A stretch of DNA of 64,000 bases from assembly GCA_029204225.1 (NCBI GenBank), contig CM055092.1, positions 72,300,308 to 72,364,307 of the forward strand. The letters run 5' to 3'. Shown here piece by piece: positions 13,381-26,800 of the stretch; position 1 is the first letter of the stretch, and each line of letters starts with the position of its first letter. Made by a program: the position numbers and the translations under genes. The notes beneath the pieces are model-generated. The model had not been told where the DNA came from. It did not search any database and saw nothing but the letters and a program-made list of their open reading frames with translations. This DNA comes from Diphasiastrum complanatum (taxonomy: Eukaryota > Streptophyta > Lycopodiopsida > Lycopodiales > Lycopodiaceae).

Positions 13381-16300
13381 GCACGCACGCACGCACGCAC
13401 ACACATACACAGAGACACACACATACACCAATAATACTTCGAGGCTTTATTTATCACGCCTATCGACAAGGAGGGGTCCTCTTGGGACTAAGCTAAATTT
13501 TTACCATTTCCTTTCCTTGATTTGGACAGTATTTGGTGTACCAGTGTTACCCAATGTCTGGATAGTGGTCTCTTACATTGTTCACGGTTTACACTGGGAC
13601 AGTTACGGGTCTCACACCAACTTTATGTGGAGACAAGATGTTTTCACAGCATTCCTCGGGAGCGCAGAATTTGTTAGTTACACACATTAGATGAGGTGGA
13701 GTTTGAGGAGCATCTTATTTTGGACCACATTATGTTGCTTTGATGATACATGAGATGTTTCTTCTACGCCAACATACTGGCATGACAACATGACCAGTTG
13801 ACAGATATAGGATGTGTTACGAGCACGTAACCAGTGCCGAACCCTAGGGAACACAGGAGGTCAGATACCACAGTCAGGGTCGTGTCCAACGTACACGACC
13901 AACAGGGCAAGACAGTGTGAGTAGTGTGCCCCGGCACAGTCCATAGCCATGGCGGGCCTAACACAGTTCAGGGACCCTGTCAGCGACCCTGTCAGCAGGA
14001 TAGGGCCCCACGTTGGGTCCCGACGTGCAGTCGGCCACGTCAGTCCCACGTGGCCGACATTTGGCAGTATGCATGCTACCAGTCGTCACACTGGGAGGGG
14101 CTTGCTCCATATCAGGGAGTAGGCAAGGTTGGGTGGATCAATTAGTGTTTGCCCTATTGTGGTGTTTGGATCTCTAACACTGGTATCAGAGCCATCTCCT
14201 TCTTTGGGAGCTTAGTAGCAGCAGTGGAGAAAGTAGATAGATTGCTCAGAATCTCTTGGACGTTTCAGAAGTAAGTAGAGCAGGGCCAGCGCTGTAGGAA
14301 CAGTTTCCTACTGAGCAAACTTTGTAGCATAATCTGCTCTTTCGATAGAATTTAGGCCAGATTACTGGAGCAAGTCCAGCGCTGAAGAGGCCTACCTAAA
14401 TTCTGATTTTCGAATCCAATTTTGGTATTAGATCCGAAGTTTTTTGGGCAGCCAGGTCTCTACTCAGATAGCGAGGGTACCTATCCTCACAAATCAGATT
14501 TCTATCTCCAGAACCATTCTGGGGGCCAAATCAGAAGTTCTTGAGCAGACAAAGTGGCTGTCCAACCAGTGAGCAGGGTGCTTAAAGAATTCAGATCTCT
14601 GTAATCGTTTTTGGGCCCAAATCAGAGAAATTCGGGCCGGACAGGTTGCTGATTTTCCGGACAGCAGGTTTGCAATATGCCGTAGAAGAGCTGAGAGGTC
14701 CCATCTTTGTACAGCCCTAAATTAGTCTGTTTGACTTTTTTTTAAGAAGAAACACTAGGCACTCCTTTTCTATCTCAAAAAATGACCACTTCTTCGGGAC
14801 CTGATCAACCCCTGACAAGAGGCATTGATGAATTAGGAACGGAATCTCTGAGGTTCAGTTAAGGGGAAAGAACACATGGAAGTGGAAGAACATGAGCAAT
14901 TCGCCGAAGAACTCGATGAATCGGTTACCAAGGAGCAGTATCTCCACTTGGTAACAGAGGTGGATGAATTGAAATTGGCTTTAGCCAATTTCAAGTCCAA
15001 TGTCGATGACTCATTCGCCGAACTCAAGAGTTTAATTTTGAGCTCCGCGAAAGGAAGCCTTCCCTCCACTTCTCAGTTGTCCCCTTCTCCACTTCCATCA
15101 GTTTTGGGTGAGCCTATGCGGTCTCATCCCAGTGTCTTTAAAGACTTAAAGCCTCTTACTTTTATTGGGGAAAAGAAGGATAGAAACGCAAATATTCTAC
15201 ACACCGTCCTCAGCAAATGGAAGAACATTCATGCTCTTAAACAGACCCCTGACCATTTGCAAGCTATTGAGGCCAGTCTTTCCCTAGGGCCCATGGCCTA
15301 TAAGTGGTGGTTAAACCTCCAGGAGACTGGGCAGACCCCCCGGTCATGGAAAGCTTTTGAAGAAGCATTCCTAAGAGAGTTTCTACCAGAAAACGAGCTT
15401 GATAGAGCCTGGGAAGCCTGGGAGAAAACAGTAAATGGACAAATCTTTAATCCAATATATCTCGCAGTATAGTTTATTCCATAAGTTTCTATTTTCAGTT
15501 CTTTACAACAGAAAATTAGTAAATTAAAAACTTTGTTGTCTAAATTTAAAGATGTTTTTTTTGAAGATTTACCACATGGTTTACCACTTAGCAGAGAGAT
15601 AGATCATGTAATAAACCTAGTACCAGGTACAACACCTGTTTCTAAACCTCCGTATCGGGTCAGCCGAACAGAGGATGAAGAAATAACTAGGCAGTTAACA
15701 GATTATCTTGGGAAAGGCCAAATTCAGACTAGTAGTTCACCATGGGCCTCACCAAAGAAAGAGGGGTCTATGCGTCTTTGCGTAGATTATAGAGCCCTCA
15801 ATAAAGTCACAATTAAGAATAAGTATCCTATGCCTCGGGCAGACGAGTTATTTGATCAACTCGACGGGGCTAAATTTTTCAGTAAAATAGACCTCAGATT
15901 GGGATATCATCAAGTCCGTATAAAGTCGGAAGATGTCCCGAAAACAGCTTTTAGGACTCGTCATGGTCATTATGAGTTTAAGATGATGCCATTTGGGCTC
16001 ACAAATGCTCCAGCTACCTTTATGACCCTAATGAACAGTGTCCTCAGACGATGCTTGGGTAAGTTTGTAGTCGTATTTTTAGATGACATCCTCGTTTACA
16101 GTAAAACGAGGAAGGAGCATCTTAAACACCTCAGAAAGGTGTTTCGACTACTTAGAAAGCATAAGCTTTATGCTAAGAAACCTAAGTGTGAATTCTTTGT
16201 TGAAGAAGTAGCTTATTTGGGTCACATTATCTCGGAAGATGGGATTAAGATGGACCCTAATAAGGTTAACGCCATACTCAGTTGGCTGAGACCTCAAAAT

Positions 16301-19300
16301 ATTTTAGAGCTTCAGATCTTTCTAGGTTTGGCGGGATATTACAGACGATTTGTCAAGGAATATGCTCAGATAGCAGTTCCCATGACAAATCTTCTTAAGG
16401 GGAAGGGAAAGGAGTTCATTTGGGAGTCCGCATAGCAGGAGAGCTTTGATACTCTCAAAACAGCCTTAGCTACAACACCAGTTTTAAAAGTCGTCGACCC
16501 CAATTAGCCATTTGTGGTCGAAACAGATGCTAGCGACTTTGCAGTTGGTGCTGTACTAACTCAGGGTGGACGACCAGTTGCGTTCGAGAGTAAAAAACTC
16601 GAGTCAGCACAAACTAGGTACAATGCCTATAAAAAGGAACTCTTCTCCATAGTTCATGCCCTTAAGACTTGGAGGCATTATTTGTATGGTGCCAACTTTG
16701 AGGTCCTGACCAAGGTTGCATCCCGATTCGAACAGGTCGATTCGAACCGGCCGATTCGAATTGATTCTTTGAGGGTCGAACCGCCAGGCCAGGTTCGAAT
16801 CAGAAAACGGTTCGAACCTTTTTTTTTTCAATTCTTCAAAAAAACAGTCAAACATTCACTGATAGTACGATACTTAAAATTTAATAGCTAAACAATTTTA
16901 ATCTTCCTCTAAATTTACAGATATCAGAATTCAGGATAATCAGGTCTCTAAGCTCTTGTGAGTCGTGACGGTGTGACTTGTGACCTGTCGTATCAACTTT
17001 CAAGATTCAATTTTCAAAACAGAATTTACAGAAATTAGAATGACATTATGACTCATGAGTCATGACCCAAGTTTAAACTGACTACATAGTACATAATACA
17101 TACTAGTTAGCAGTTGCCAGTAACTAGTAACTACAGTTAAAACTTAAACAGGTTACAGAGTCCTGACTACATAGACTGTACATACTACAGTTAAAAGTTA
17201 AAAGTTAAAACTTAACTTCAGGAATCAGAAACTTGAAACTTGAAACTAGATTCTAGAATCCATAATATATCATGATTCATGAATCATAACAAAGTAGTAA
17301 ATACAAATGCCAGGTGCCTCATGAGTCTGGTCACCAATGTAATGTGCGATGTGTTTGATGATAAAATTTAAATCATGATGTGTACATATGTGACATGTCA
17401 TACTACACTGTACAGTCACCAGTGTAAATACTAAACAGCTCAAGAGTCAATGCTCATCTAGTGACATAAACATCGTAGTGTCATCTACAGACTAGTAACT
17501 AGTAACTACAATGATCTAATGTACATACTAGTAACTAATCATCTGAAGACTCAGGACTGACATCAATGAGCACTGAGCAGGGGCCAGGGCCCAGGCTGCA
17601 GTGAGCACTCTAAGCTCTCCTACGCCTGAGTCTCCTGCCACTCGCTGGTGGTGCTGTGGAGCCTGCTGTGGCCTCTCGAGTGGTAGGCTCAGCTGCGAAA
17701 TCCTCATCAGAGGCAGAGGTATGATGCCCCTCATCCTCATCCCTGCCCTCCTCGGACTCCTCATCCTCATACTCCTCCTCCTCTGAGGACTCTGACCCTG
17801 ACGATGCCTCAGACTCAGACTCAAACTCAGACTTGTCCTCGGGGCTATGAGCATGGGAGCTGCTAGCCTCTCTTGCCCTCCTCCTACGCTCTGCTCGAGT
17901 GACAGGCCCTGCACAATGCACACAAACGGGGACAAACGTGTTATTGCCTGCCGAACATAAATGCAAACCTGCATAGGGCACATTGCACAAGTGACAAATT
18001 CTAAGTTCCAACTTCTGACAAGAGTCAAGAGTCAAGACAATACATGGCACACGCAATGTGCATTATTGCATGAAATATTTACCACTACTAACTAAACAAT
18101 AAATAGTAAATACTTACCAAGTTCCAACAGTCTACAGAAGCGCATTCAAGAATCAAATTTGAGTTGCAACTTGCATACTTGGTGGGGGCAGGTCTTAAGA
18201 CATCCAAGGTGGACTGTCTCCTGAACATGGCTAGGACCCTAGGCTTCTTGGTGACAAATCTCACCAAGAACCGTGCAGTACGCACCACCTTTGCAATCCA
18301 TGGAATCTTGGCCACATCCTTGACCAACAAGTCCAGGCAGTGTGCAGCACAAGGTGTCCAAAAGATGTGGGGGTAGGTCTCATTAACGAGCCTACCCATG
18401 GAGACGCAGTTTGACGCATTATCTGTGACCACTTGCACAACCATACCATGCAATGTGCAATGTGTATGAGTTTGGAATTCCGAATTCAAGACTCAAGTGC
18501 TCAGTGGCAACTGCTTAGACTTAAGTGAACCATAATCCAGATTCCACTGTTAATCAATCCGAAATCGCCATTGAACAATGAACATTCAACATTGACATTT
18601 ACAAATTAGTAATTACTTGTAACCTAATACCATTTAAGTTTTAACATTATAGGTAAACCGTAAACCGTAAATTGTAAAAAGTATAATATATATACCTGTA
18701 CAACGTGCTGTGGTCCGACCTCCTCAATGGCAGCTCGAATATGTGAGAACATGTACTCGCCTGTGACTGCCTCCATAGAGGTGTCGATGGATCTGAGAAA
18801 CATCGTCCCCATGCATGAAGACACCAAGATATTCAATATGTGGCGCCTCCTCGTATCGCTCCAACCATCAGATATGATGGTGCAACCATACCTAGTTGAA
18901 AGTTCACAGGTGACAAGTGACAAGTCAGTGGACCGTGGTCACGACTCACGACTCACTTACAGGTGACAAAACAAGATGAATCATGATTCTTGATAGATCC
19001 ATCATCCGAGAGGAGTCAGGATAGATCTTAAATTGTAAATTGCAATTCAAATTTCATGGCAAATTCCAATGATAAATGATCATTTGAATATTTATGTTTA
19101 AACATAAATAGCTAGCTGCAGCCTGCAAATTGCAATTAACAAGTAATTTACAATTAACGCCTGCAATTTAAGTTTTAACAATCATCATAAAATCTTTAAA
19201 CTTTAAAGTTTAGAGTAGATAAAGTTAAAAGCAAGTAGTACGTACTGGGCCCATGCCTTCCTGAGAGGCTCTAGCTTCTGGTCAACAAAAGCCCGCTCAT

Positions 19301-20176
19301 CAAGAAGCCCCTTCGTCCTCAGGTGCTCGCAAGATGGCCCCTGCCACACCCTCCTCCATGCCGGGGTCCTAGCCAAATGAAATGGCAGATCGGAGGTGTA
19401 GAACAACTGTCGAACATCAACCTCTGCCTCTGCCATGGCTCTGGGAGCGAAGCTCGACACATAGTACTCCCTACCCCCCATCTGTGTAGTGCGGCCCCGT
19501 CTACCTCTCCCTCTCTCAGGTGGATGATGTGGTGCCGGTATGGTCATGGCTGGAGGTGGTGTCGAAGATCCTGCACCAGAAGGCGGGTCAGGCCGGGTAC
19601 TAGGCCCTGCCTCATCTGCAGCTCTGTCCTCTGGGCCATGGGAAGCGAGGGGTGAGCAGATGGCAACTGGGGGGCGTGATGTGGTGGCCTCTGGCTGTGT
19701 CGCCGTGACTGCATCTCGATCTGCCAAAAAAGACAAATTTGAAATTACAATACAATTTAGAAATTAGATGATCAATGAAATTGAAACTTCAAACTTGATG
19801 TATCATGTGAGCTAAAAGTTAAAAGTTAAAACTTGATCAATGTTTGAACTTTGAACTTTGAACTTTGAAGTGTAAGAGTCTTAGAGTTGAATGTTTACCT
19901 CTCGATCTGGGCCCCATCCTCGAAGGGCCAACCTCCTCTGATGCGACAGGAGTGAGTAGCGTGTCAGGAGCATGCATGCAAGCGGCAATCTCGTACCCCC
20001 TCAAACGTAACAAATGTGCCCTGATGTGTGTGGGCCCTCTAGTGTAAGACTGGTGACAGTATCTGCAAGTCCATCTCTTCGTGCCCGATGTGCCATAGGC
20101 CGTAGCGATGGTGACGTGATCCCACAAGGGATCCCTATCCCTCGGCATGGTGGCCCCCTCTCTCTCTATGAGCTCT

Positions 20177-20250
<74 letters not shown>

Positions 20251-20549
20251 GGTGACAGTCTACAGATCTCTCTAAGTTCTAACTTCTAAGTTCTAAGTTC
20301 TAACTAGACTCTAGTATCTACTATCTAGTTACTAGTAACTACTTAGTACTAACTAGTAACTACTAACTCAGACTAGTCAGTGGTCACTAACCCCTAACTT
20401 CTAAGTTCTAACTTCTAAGTTCTAACTAAGTAGCTACCCAGGTCCCACACCCATCTTAAGACTCACAATGCCCACTGCCCACACACACACACAATCTCAG
20501 TGCTCAAGCCTCACACAAACTCACAGTGTAGTGTGCACACATCTCAAAA

Positions 20550-20597
<48 letters not shown>

Positions 20598-20760
20598 ATA
20601 TCATAATATCACACACACACACACACTCTCACATACACTCACTGATTCACTCACACACACTGTACACATCAAAAGATAGTGGACACACACACACAGTGCA
20701 CACACACACAATATCACACAATCACTCACACACACACATACACACAAAATCACACCATTT

Positions 20761-20836
<76 letters not shown>

Positions 20837-23800
20837 CACTGAGCACAAACACACACAATCTGAATGGCAAATGCACAGTGCACACAAAATGCTGACTCCT
20901 GAGTGCACACCCACCCTCTCTCTCTCTCTCGGGCACGAACAGAATGGGTGAAATCTGGATTCTGAATCGTTTTAGGGCCAGACGGTTCGAACGATTCGAA
21001 CCGGGTCTGAACGATTCGATGGTTCGAACCGTAAAAGGCGGTTCGAACCTCGATTCGATGCAACCTTGGTCCTGACAAACCATGAAAGTCTCAGATACCT
21101 TTGCAATCAGCCTGAGCTCAGAGGTCGGAAAGCTCGTTGGGTTGAGTTAATGCAAGGGTTTGATATGTCTATTAGATATAGACGGGGGAAATTCAATACA
21201 ATAGCAGATGCACTTAGTAGAATGGCTATGATAAACGAGCTGAGTTTTACTCAGATTCGTAGTGAGTTACTCGAGTCCTTGAGAGGGAAGTGCCAGCATG
21301 ATGCATTCTTCTCTATTATCTGTAACTCAGTCTAGAGCAGACAGCCACAGACTCTAGAACCAGTTCCCGAGGCTGGTGCTAGTTCATCCAAGAATACGGC
21401 AACTTCCGTTGAGGATGATGATGAGTCCGAGTATACGTCAGATGACGTTGAGGATTTTGAGCCTGTATTACCCAAGCAAACCCCAGTGGTTGAGGGTCAG
21501 TTGACTCAAGGATTCAAATGGAAACAATATTCCATTCAGGATGAGTACTTGCTCTATAGAGATAGAGTATGTGTCCCCAATTCAGAGGATTATAGGCAGC
21601 AGGTCCTGTATGAGTGTCATGACAGTCCTAGTGCGGGGCACCCAGGCATTCAAAAGACCTATGAGCTTCTTCGTAGGCAATTTTTTTGGCCCAGTATGAA
21701 AAAGGACGTCCAACAATATGTAACAAGTTGTAAATAAAGCAAAGCGTTTAAAGGCAGGAGGGTTGTTACAGCCCTTAGATATACCAGCTGGTAAATGGGA
21801 GAGTATCTCCATGGATTTTATAGTAGGCCTGCCTAAAACCCAAAAGGGTAATGACACTATATGGGTCACAGTTGACCGTCTGACCAAAGTGGCTCACTTT
21901 ATTCCGACCAAAACAACCGTTAGAGCTCCAGAGTTAGCAAGGTTGTTTGTAGACGGGCTAATTAAATTGTACGATCTACCTTCCGGCATAGTCAGCGACT
22001 GGGACAGTAAGTTTAATGGAAATTTTTGGAGGGCAATATTCCATCATCTCCATACTAAACTTAACATGAGTACCACCGACCATCCACGGACGGACGGTCA
22101 AACAGAAAGAGTAAATCAGGTGCTGGAGGATATGCATAATGTTTCGCGCATACATCAGCAAAAAGCAGACTAATTGTGAGGAGTATCTCTCGATACTAGA
22201 GTTTGCTTATAATAGTACCAAACATTCAGCTACGGGATACAGCCTATTTATGCTGATGTACGGTTTTCAGCCACGCTCACCCACAGCTGTAGGGTTTAAA
22301 CAAGAAAAAGTTGAAGCAGCCATAAACTTTTTAGAGGACCTAAACCAGATGATAGAACATGCTAAGCATAGCATTAGGCAGTCCCAGGATTGAACCAGGC
22401 ATTGTGCAGATCCACACAGACAGGATGTGCAGTTCTCCGCTTGTGAGAAAGTCTACTTGAGAGTCCCAGTTGACTCTAAAACCCTCAAATCAGGAGTGTG
22501 TGCTAAGTTGTCTCCTAGGTATTGTGGTCCTTTTACCATCAGTAGGAGACTAGGCGAGGTCACCTATGAACTAGAACTCCCACATAGCAGTAAGGTTTTT
22601 CCAGTCTTTCATGTAAGTCAGTTACGAAAAGCCTTAGCCAGATCAGAAAATCTGGTAGGGGATAGTGTTCTAGTTCTCCCATTGGATTCTCAGCAACCTC
22701 CACATGAACCAGAGGAGATTCTTGATAGTAGAGAGACGCAGACTCGTCATACTCTATACCAAGAATATCTAGTCAAGTGGAATGATCAGCCTGTTGAGAA
22801 TGCCACCTGGGAAAGAGGCAGCGGCCTTCGCAAGATTTTTCCAGACTTTGTCTTAGAGGACCAAGATGGTTCTTAAGGGGTACACGACCAACAGGGCAAG
22901 ATAGTGTGAGTAGTGTGCCCCGGCACAGTCCATAGCCATGGCGGGCCTAACACAGTCCAGGGACCCTGTCAGCAGGATAGGGCCCCACGTTGGGTCCCGA
23001 CGTGCAGTCGGCCACGTCAGTGCCACGTGGCCGACACTTGGCAGTATGCATGCTTCCAATCCTCACACTGGGCTGGGAGGGGCTTGCTCCATATCAGGGA
23101 GTAGGCAAGGTTGGGTGGATCAATTAGTGTTTGCCCTACTGTGGTGTTTGGATCTCTAACAGGATCCCAGCCCCATATTACGTCTTTTTTCTCGAGGAGA
23201 CGTTCTAGAGGAGTGAGACACTATCTAAGGATGAGTGTGACATCCCATCCCATGATCGACATTGTGATCAGAGGCAGCGTTTACCACTATGCACGAGAGC
23301 TATTCAGAGACCTCGGAGATGACGAGCCCTTCCATCTTCATCTTCAGCATCATCTACAGTATTTGGAGCATCTATCCTGTCCTATTTCAGCAGAGCTCTA
23401 GCTTTATCAGGACCTGTTATTTGACTTTTTATATGTACAGCTCATGACACTGATTAGTATATCATGGTATCGCGATATTATATACAGTACCTGCTCATTT
23501 ATGCAGAGTCCATTGAGTTTCTTTTAGAACTCATTTAGATGTTTTCAGAGGCTAGTTTTTATTTTGAGTCTTTGTTCTTTGGAGACATGTTTTCTATGCT
23601 CCTACATGGACTATCACAATTGACATGTACTATTTTGTCTAATATGCTTTTTAGCATTCAAGGACAATAGAGATTTCTTCTTCTTTTTCTTCTCTCCTTA
23701 CTCCTAAGCCTTAATCAACCCCCTCACTCTGTGGCCTAAAACTGCTTGGGCTGGGTTCCGTGGCTGTAAGAGAAGACTAAATGGTCTTTCGTTGCAGACA

Positions 23801-26800
23801 TCAAATCGAACAGGACAGATGGCAGTTGTGCATGGACACAACAATTCTTATAATCTTGTTTGTCTTGTGCAAATTATGTAGCGCAGTGTAATGAGCACTT
23901 GGCGTATCGTCCAAATCTTTCTTGTTGCACAGAATTTTGTTTTCTTGCACTAGTCTTTAAGTTTATTTGGATGACAAGTGCACTCATAAGAAGTAAAAAG
24001 AAAAGTTCCTAATGAGTTAAATTTTCTGATACGTAGGGGATGATGTTGTGTAGGTATTTGTTCCATATGCTGCAAAACTATGGCATGAGCACACCAGATG
24101 TATTTTCTTAAACTGCTTGGACAAACTAGAATGATATCAGGCATTCAGAGAGACACTGATGTGTGAATAAGGGATATGTAAAATGAGGGACAAGTGTTTT
24201 GATATTTGTGACTCTGGTGGATTTTCTTGCAAGTTGATTTCTACTCTTTTTTGTTCATAGGTTTTGAGGCTTCTCTTCTTTATCATCTTTGTGAACCCTA
24301 TGCTGTAGAAGGATTCGTGTTGTCATAATTTGACTCAAATGGAAAGAAATGTCTAATTTTTCCTACGTGTCGTCTAGTGGTAATACTTGCGAGTTGTTTA
24401 GCATTCATTTATTCTTATCCACACTGATGATATAAGCTGATTGACAATCTTAAATCTGAAAATGCTTTTTGAATCTGGGAAAATTGAAGGTATCAGTTAA
24501 TAATGGGGTTTTATTTTGCAGTAAAGAGCAATTTGCATATGTGGAGAATCCTGGATTTTGGTTTTGGACTTTCTCAGTTCGTGATGAGAATGGAAATGTT
24601 TTGGCAGAAATCGATCGTAATTGGAGAGGTTTTGGTTATGAGGTATGCTTTCATGTAACTTCCTTTTTGGTTCTACTACTTCTAAGATTGATGCATGTAT
24701 AAGAATTGGAGCTTCATTTGCGAGTGGATCCTTCTTAGTACACCTCTGCTGATGCATGTCTTTTGAACTCCATAATTATTATGTACTCTGGAGTTGTAAT
24801 TCTTTTGACCTGTGCTGCCCATTCTGGACCAGGACGCTTTCCAGAATGTCATTCCGGAATGTGTTCCATTTTGGAACAAGCATATTTTTTTTTCTTTATG
24901 TACTGAAAAAAGTATGTTGATTTTTGTCTTCTTCTGACATTCTATAAAGATGTTTTGCAAAAACGTTCATTGATCTTAAGTTCTCAACTGTCAACAGCTG
25001 ACTTCTGAAGGTGTTTTGGTGCTGTCAATTGCTTATTCATCCTTGCAACATTAGTGGAAGTTGTGTGTCAGAAGGGTCTTTTTCCTATTCCGACTTTTGA
25101 AGTTTGTTAAAAAGACGTTCGTTGATCTCAACAGCTGATTACTGAAGGTGTTTGGTGCTGTTAATCGCTTATTCATCCTTGCATCATTGGTGGAAGTTGT
25201 GTTAAAAGGTTATCATGCAAATTGACAAGGAAACAATCCAGCATCACATTTTACGATTTTCTGACAGCTGAATTAACGAATTTTCAGAAAATTCGTACAT
25301 AGTCTGATAAGAAAGTTTGCACGACTACCATCATCATGTGGCTTCAGATTCTGACGGTTTCTGTTTTTTTTAAAGGTTAAAGAAAATCGAGTTATGAAGT
25401 TTACAAAGCAAAGAACCTTAGGGTACTTATACTATGCAAGCTGTATGATTGTGATGGTGGAAGATGGTCATCAGTTAGAAGTAGAGTATAAATAGGTCTG
25501 AGTTTGCTCTTGAAACTTAAGTTTGATGAGTCTGTTCCCATGATTATATTTGCCGTTTAAGACAGTGTGAAACAACTTAACATGAAAGCTGTCGATCTTG
25601 TTGTCATATCAAATAGGACCTTTGTCCTGACCTTAGAAACCTATTCCAACCAAACAGGGTCGGAATTACAGTACGTTTCAGAACGTACTGGGTCAGAAGG
25701 TTTTTTTTTTTTTTTTGCATTAATATAAATCTTTTCTTTGTTAAAAAATTCAATTTTTTTTTTCCTGGCCTCATTCCAGAACAGAATACATTCCGTTCCG
25801 GAACGGGTAACTATGATCGTAACGATAGCATATTCTATGCTAGAGCACCCAAAGCGGGGAAGCATGGATGTAATACCTCACTACATTTCAAATACCAAGT
25901 CTTGCTTTTTGGTAGATATGGATCATCAATGTTGCACGTTCCGTTCCGGAACGCAATCTGGAACGCGTTCCAGAACGTGATTCGGGAAATCCAATTAGGT
26001 TTTCCCGGAACTCAAATATTTTTTTTTTGGGTGCCAATATCGGTATCAGATTAAAGGTGTTTTCAAGAGCAATTCAATTGTCTAGGTTGCTCGGAGTTCC
26101 AAGAGGAGTGTGGTCCAATTTTGGGCCATTAAGTGATTCTTTATCGAACATCTCAATTCTCTATTTATATGTGAAATGAAATCACATGGAACCGTATTGA
26201 ATGACAGCAAACTGACAACAATTATGAAGCATAAGCACCTATCTCAGATTTTGTGACAAAAACGTGAGTCAACTGAACGTGCTCAACAAAATATGAGTAC
26301 ACTATACAGTGCCAACAGTATCTCTATCTATAATTAACCGGATCAATATGGCTCTAGCCTCTACGCAATGTTATTTTTGCCTCCTTCCAGTTTATCAATA
26401 CGTTGTTCTTCTGATGCATTCATTGATGGTTTCCGAGTTCATTTAATACTAACTAAACTATGAATTTTTTTTTGGCCATTAGTCTTTTTTCCCCAAAAAA
26501 AAAATGCGATCTGGGTCGGGGATCGCTGACATTCCGGAATGTTTTTGCAGCGGATCACGATCAACTGCGACATTGAGATACATACTATTTGAATTGTGCA
26601 ATGGTGCTTATCTTGTGGGACTACCATTCTGTTAGCCAGAACTCTGTCTTGCTATGATCAATCCAAATTAATTAAGATGTGATTTTTCATTGTCGTTGGA
26701 ATTCATGGAAGTATTGCGATCGATGATAAGCTGTCCATGCAATAGCTTTGTAGATAGCATTCATGGAAATGTTGGACCAACAGTTGATGAATGGGGTACC

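Larger units (their letters stand above)
16711..21068 (-). mobile_element. hAT DNA transposon with TIRs and 8-bp TSD
   Basis: 4358 bp. The left end CAAGGTTGCATCCCGATTC and the right end ...GATGCAACCTTG are inverted repeats, flanked by perfect 8-bp duplications GTCCTGAC at 16703-16710 and 21069-21076. Removing the insert and one duplication restores the RNase H reading ...[13 protein letters not shown]. Both subterminal regions are full of TTCGAAC/GATTCGAA words. A minus-strand transposase with several exons (17610-20148) lacks its dimerisation domain, so the element is probably non-autonomous. Confidence 0.93.
13815..23160 (+). mobile_element. Deleted chromovirus (Ty3/gypsy) with a nested hAT element
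   Basis: LTRs at 13815-14178 and 22880-23160 bracket leader, gag, RT, RNase H, integrase and chromodomain. Flanks GGATG (13810-13814) and GGATC (23161-23165) are probably the 5-bp target duplication with one mismatch. Zinc knuckle and protease are missing between 15472 and 15533. RNase H is split by a 4358-bp hAT insertion, and the pol has stops and small deletions, so the element is dead. It sits inside the 19.1-kb scramblase intron and interrupts the repeat at 13.6/23.2 kb. Confidence 0.85.

Noticed and set aside
13227-13469. ORF of repeated Glu-Arg residues
   Set aside because: It is the translation of a CT/GA microsatellite; the same holds for the ORFs at 53862-54191 and 56155-56387.
20468-21083. 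ORFs rich in His-Thr or Val-Cys on both strands
   Set aside because: They are translations of AC/TC microsatellites inside the hAT element, without any other support.
25636-25815. A second MITE with a target duplication
   Set aside because: Ends resemble those of the 4549 element, but no flanking 8-bp duplication was found, so it is listed only as part of a repeat cluster.
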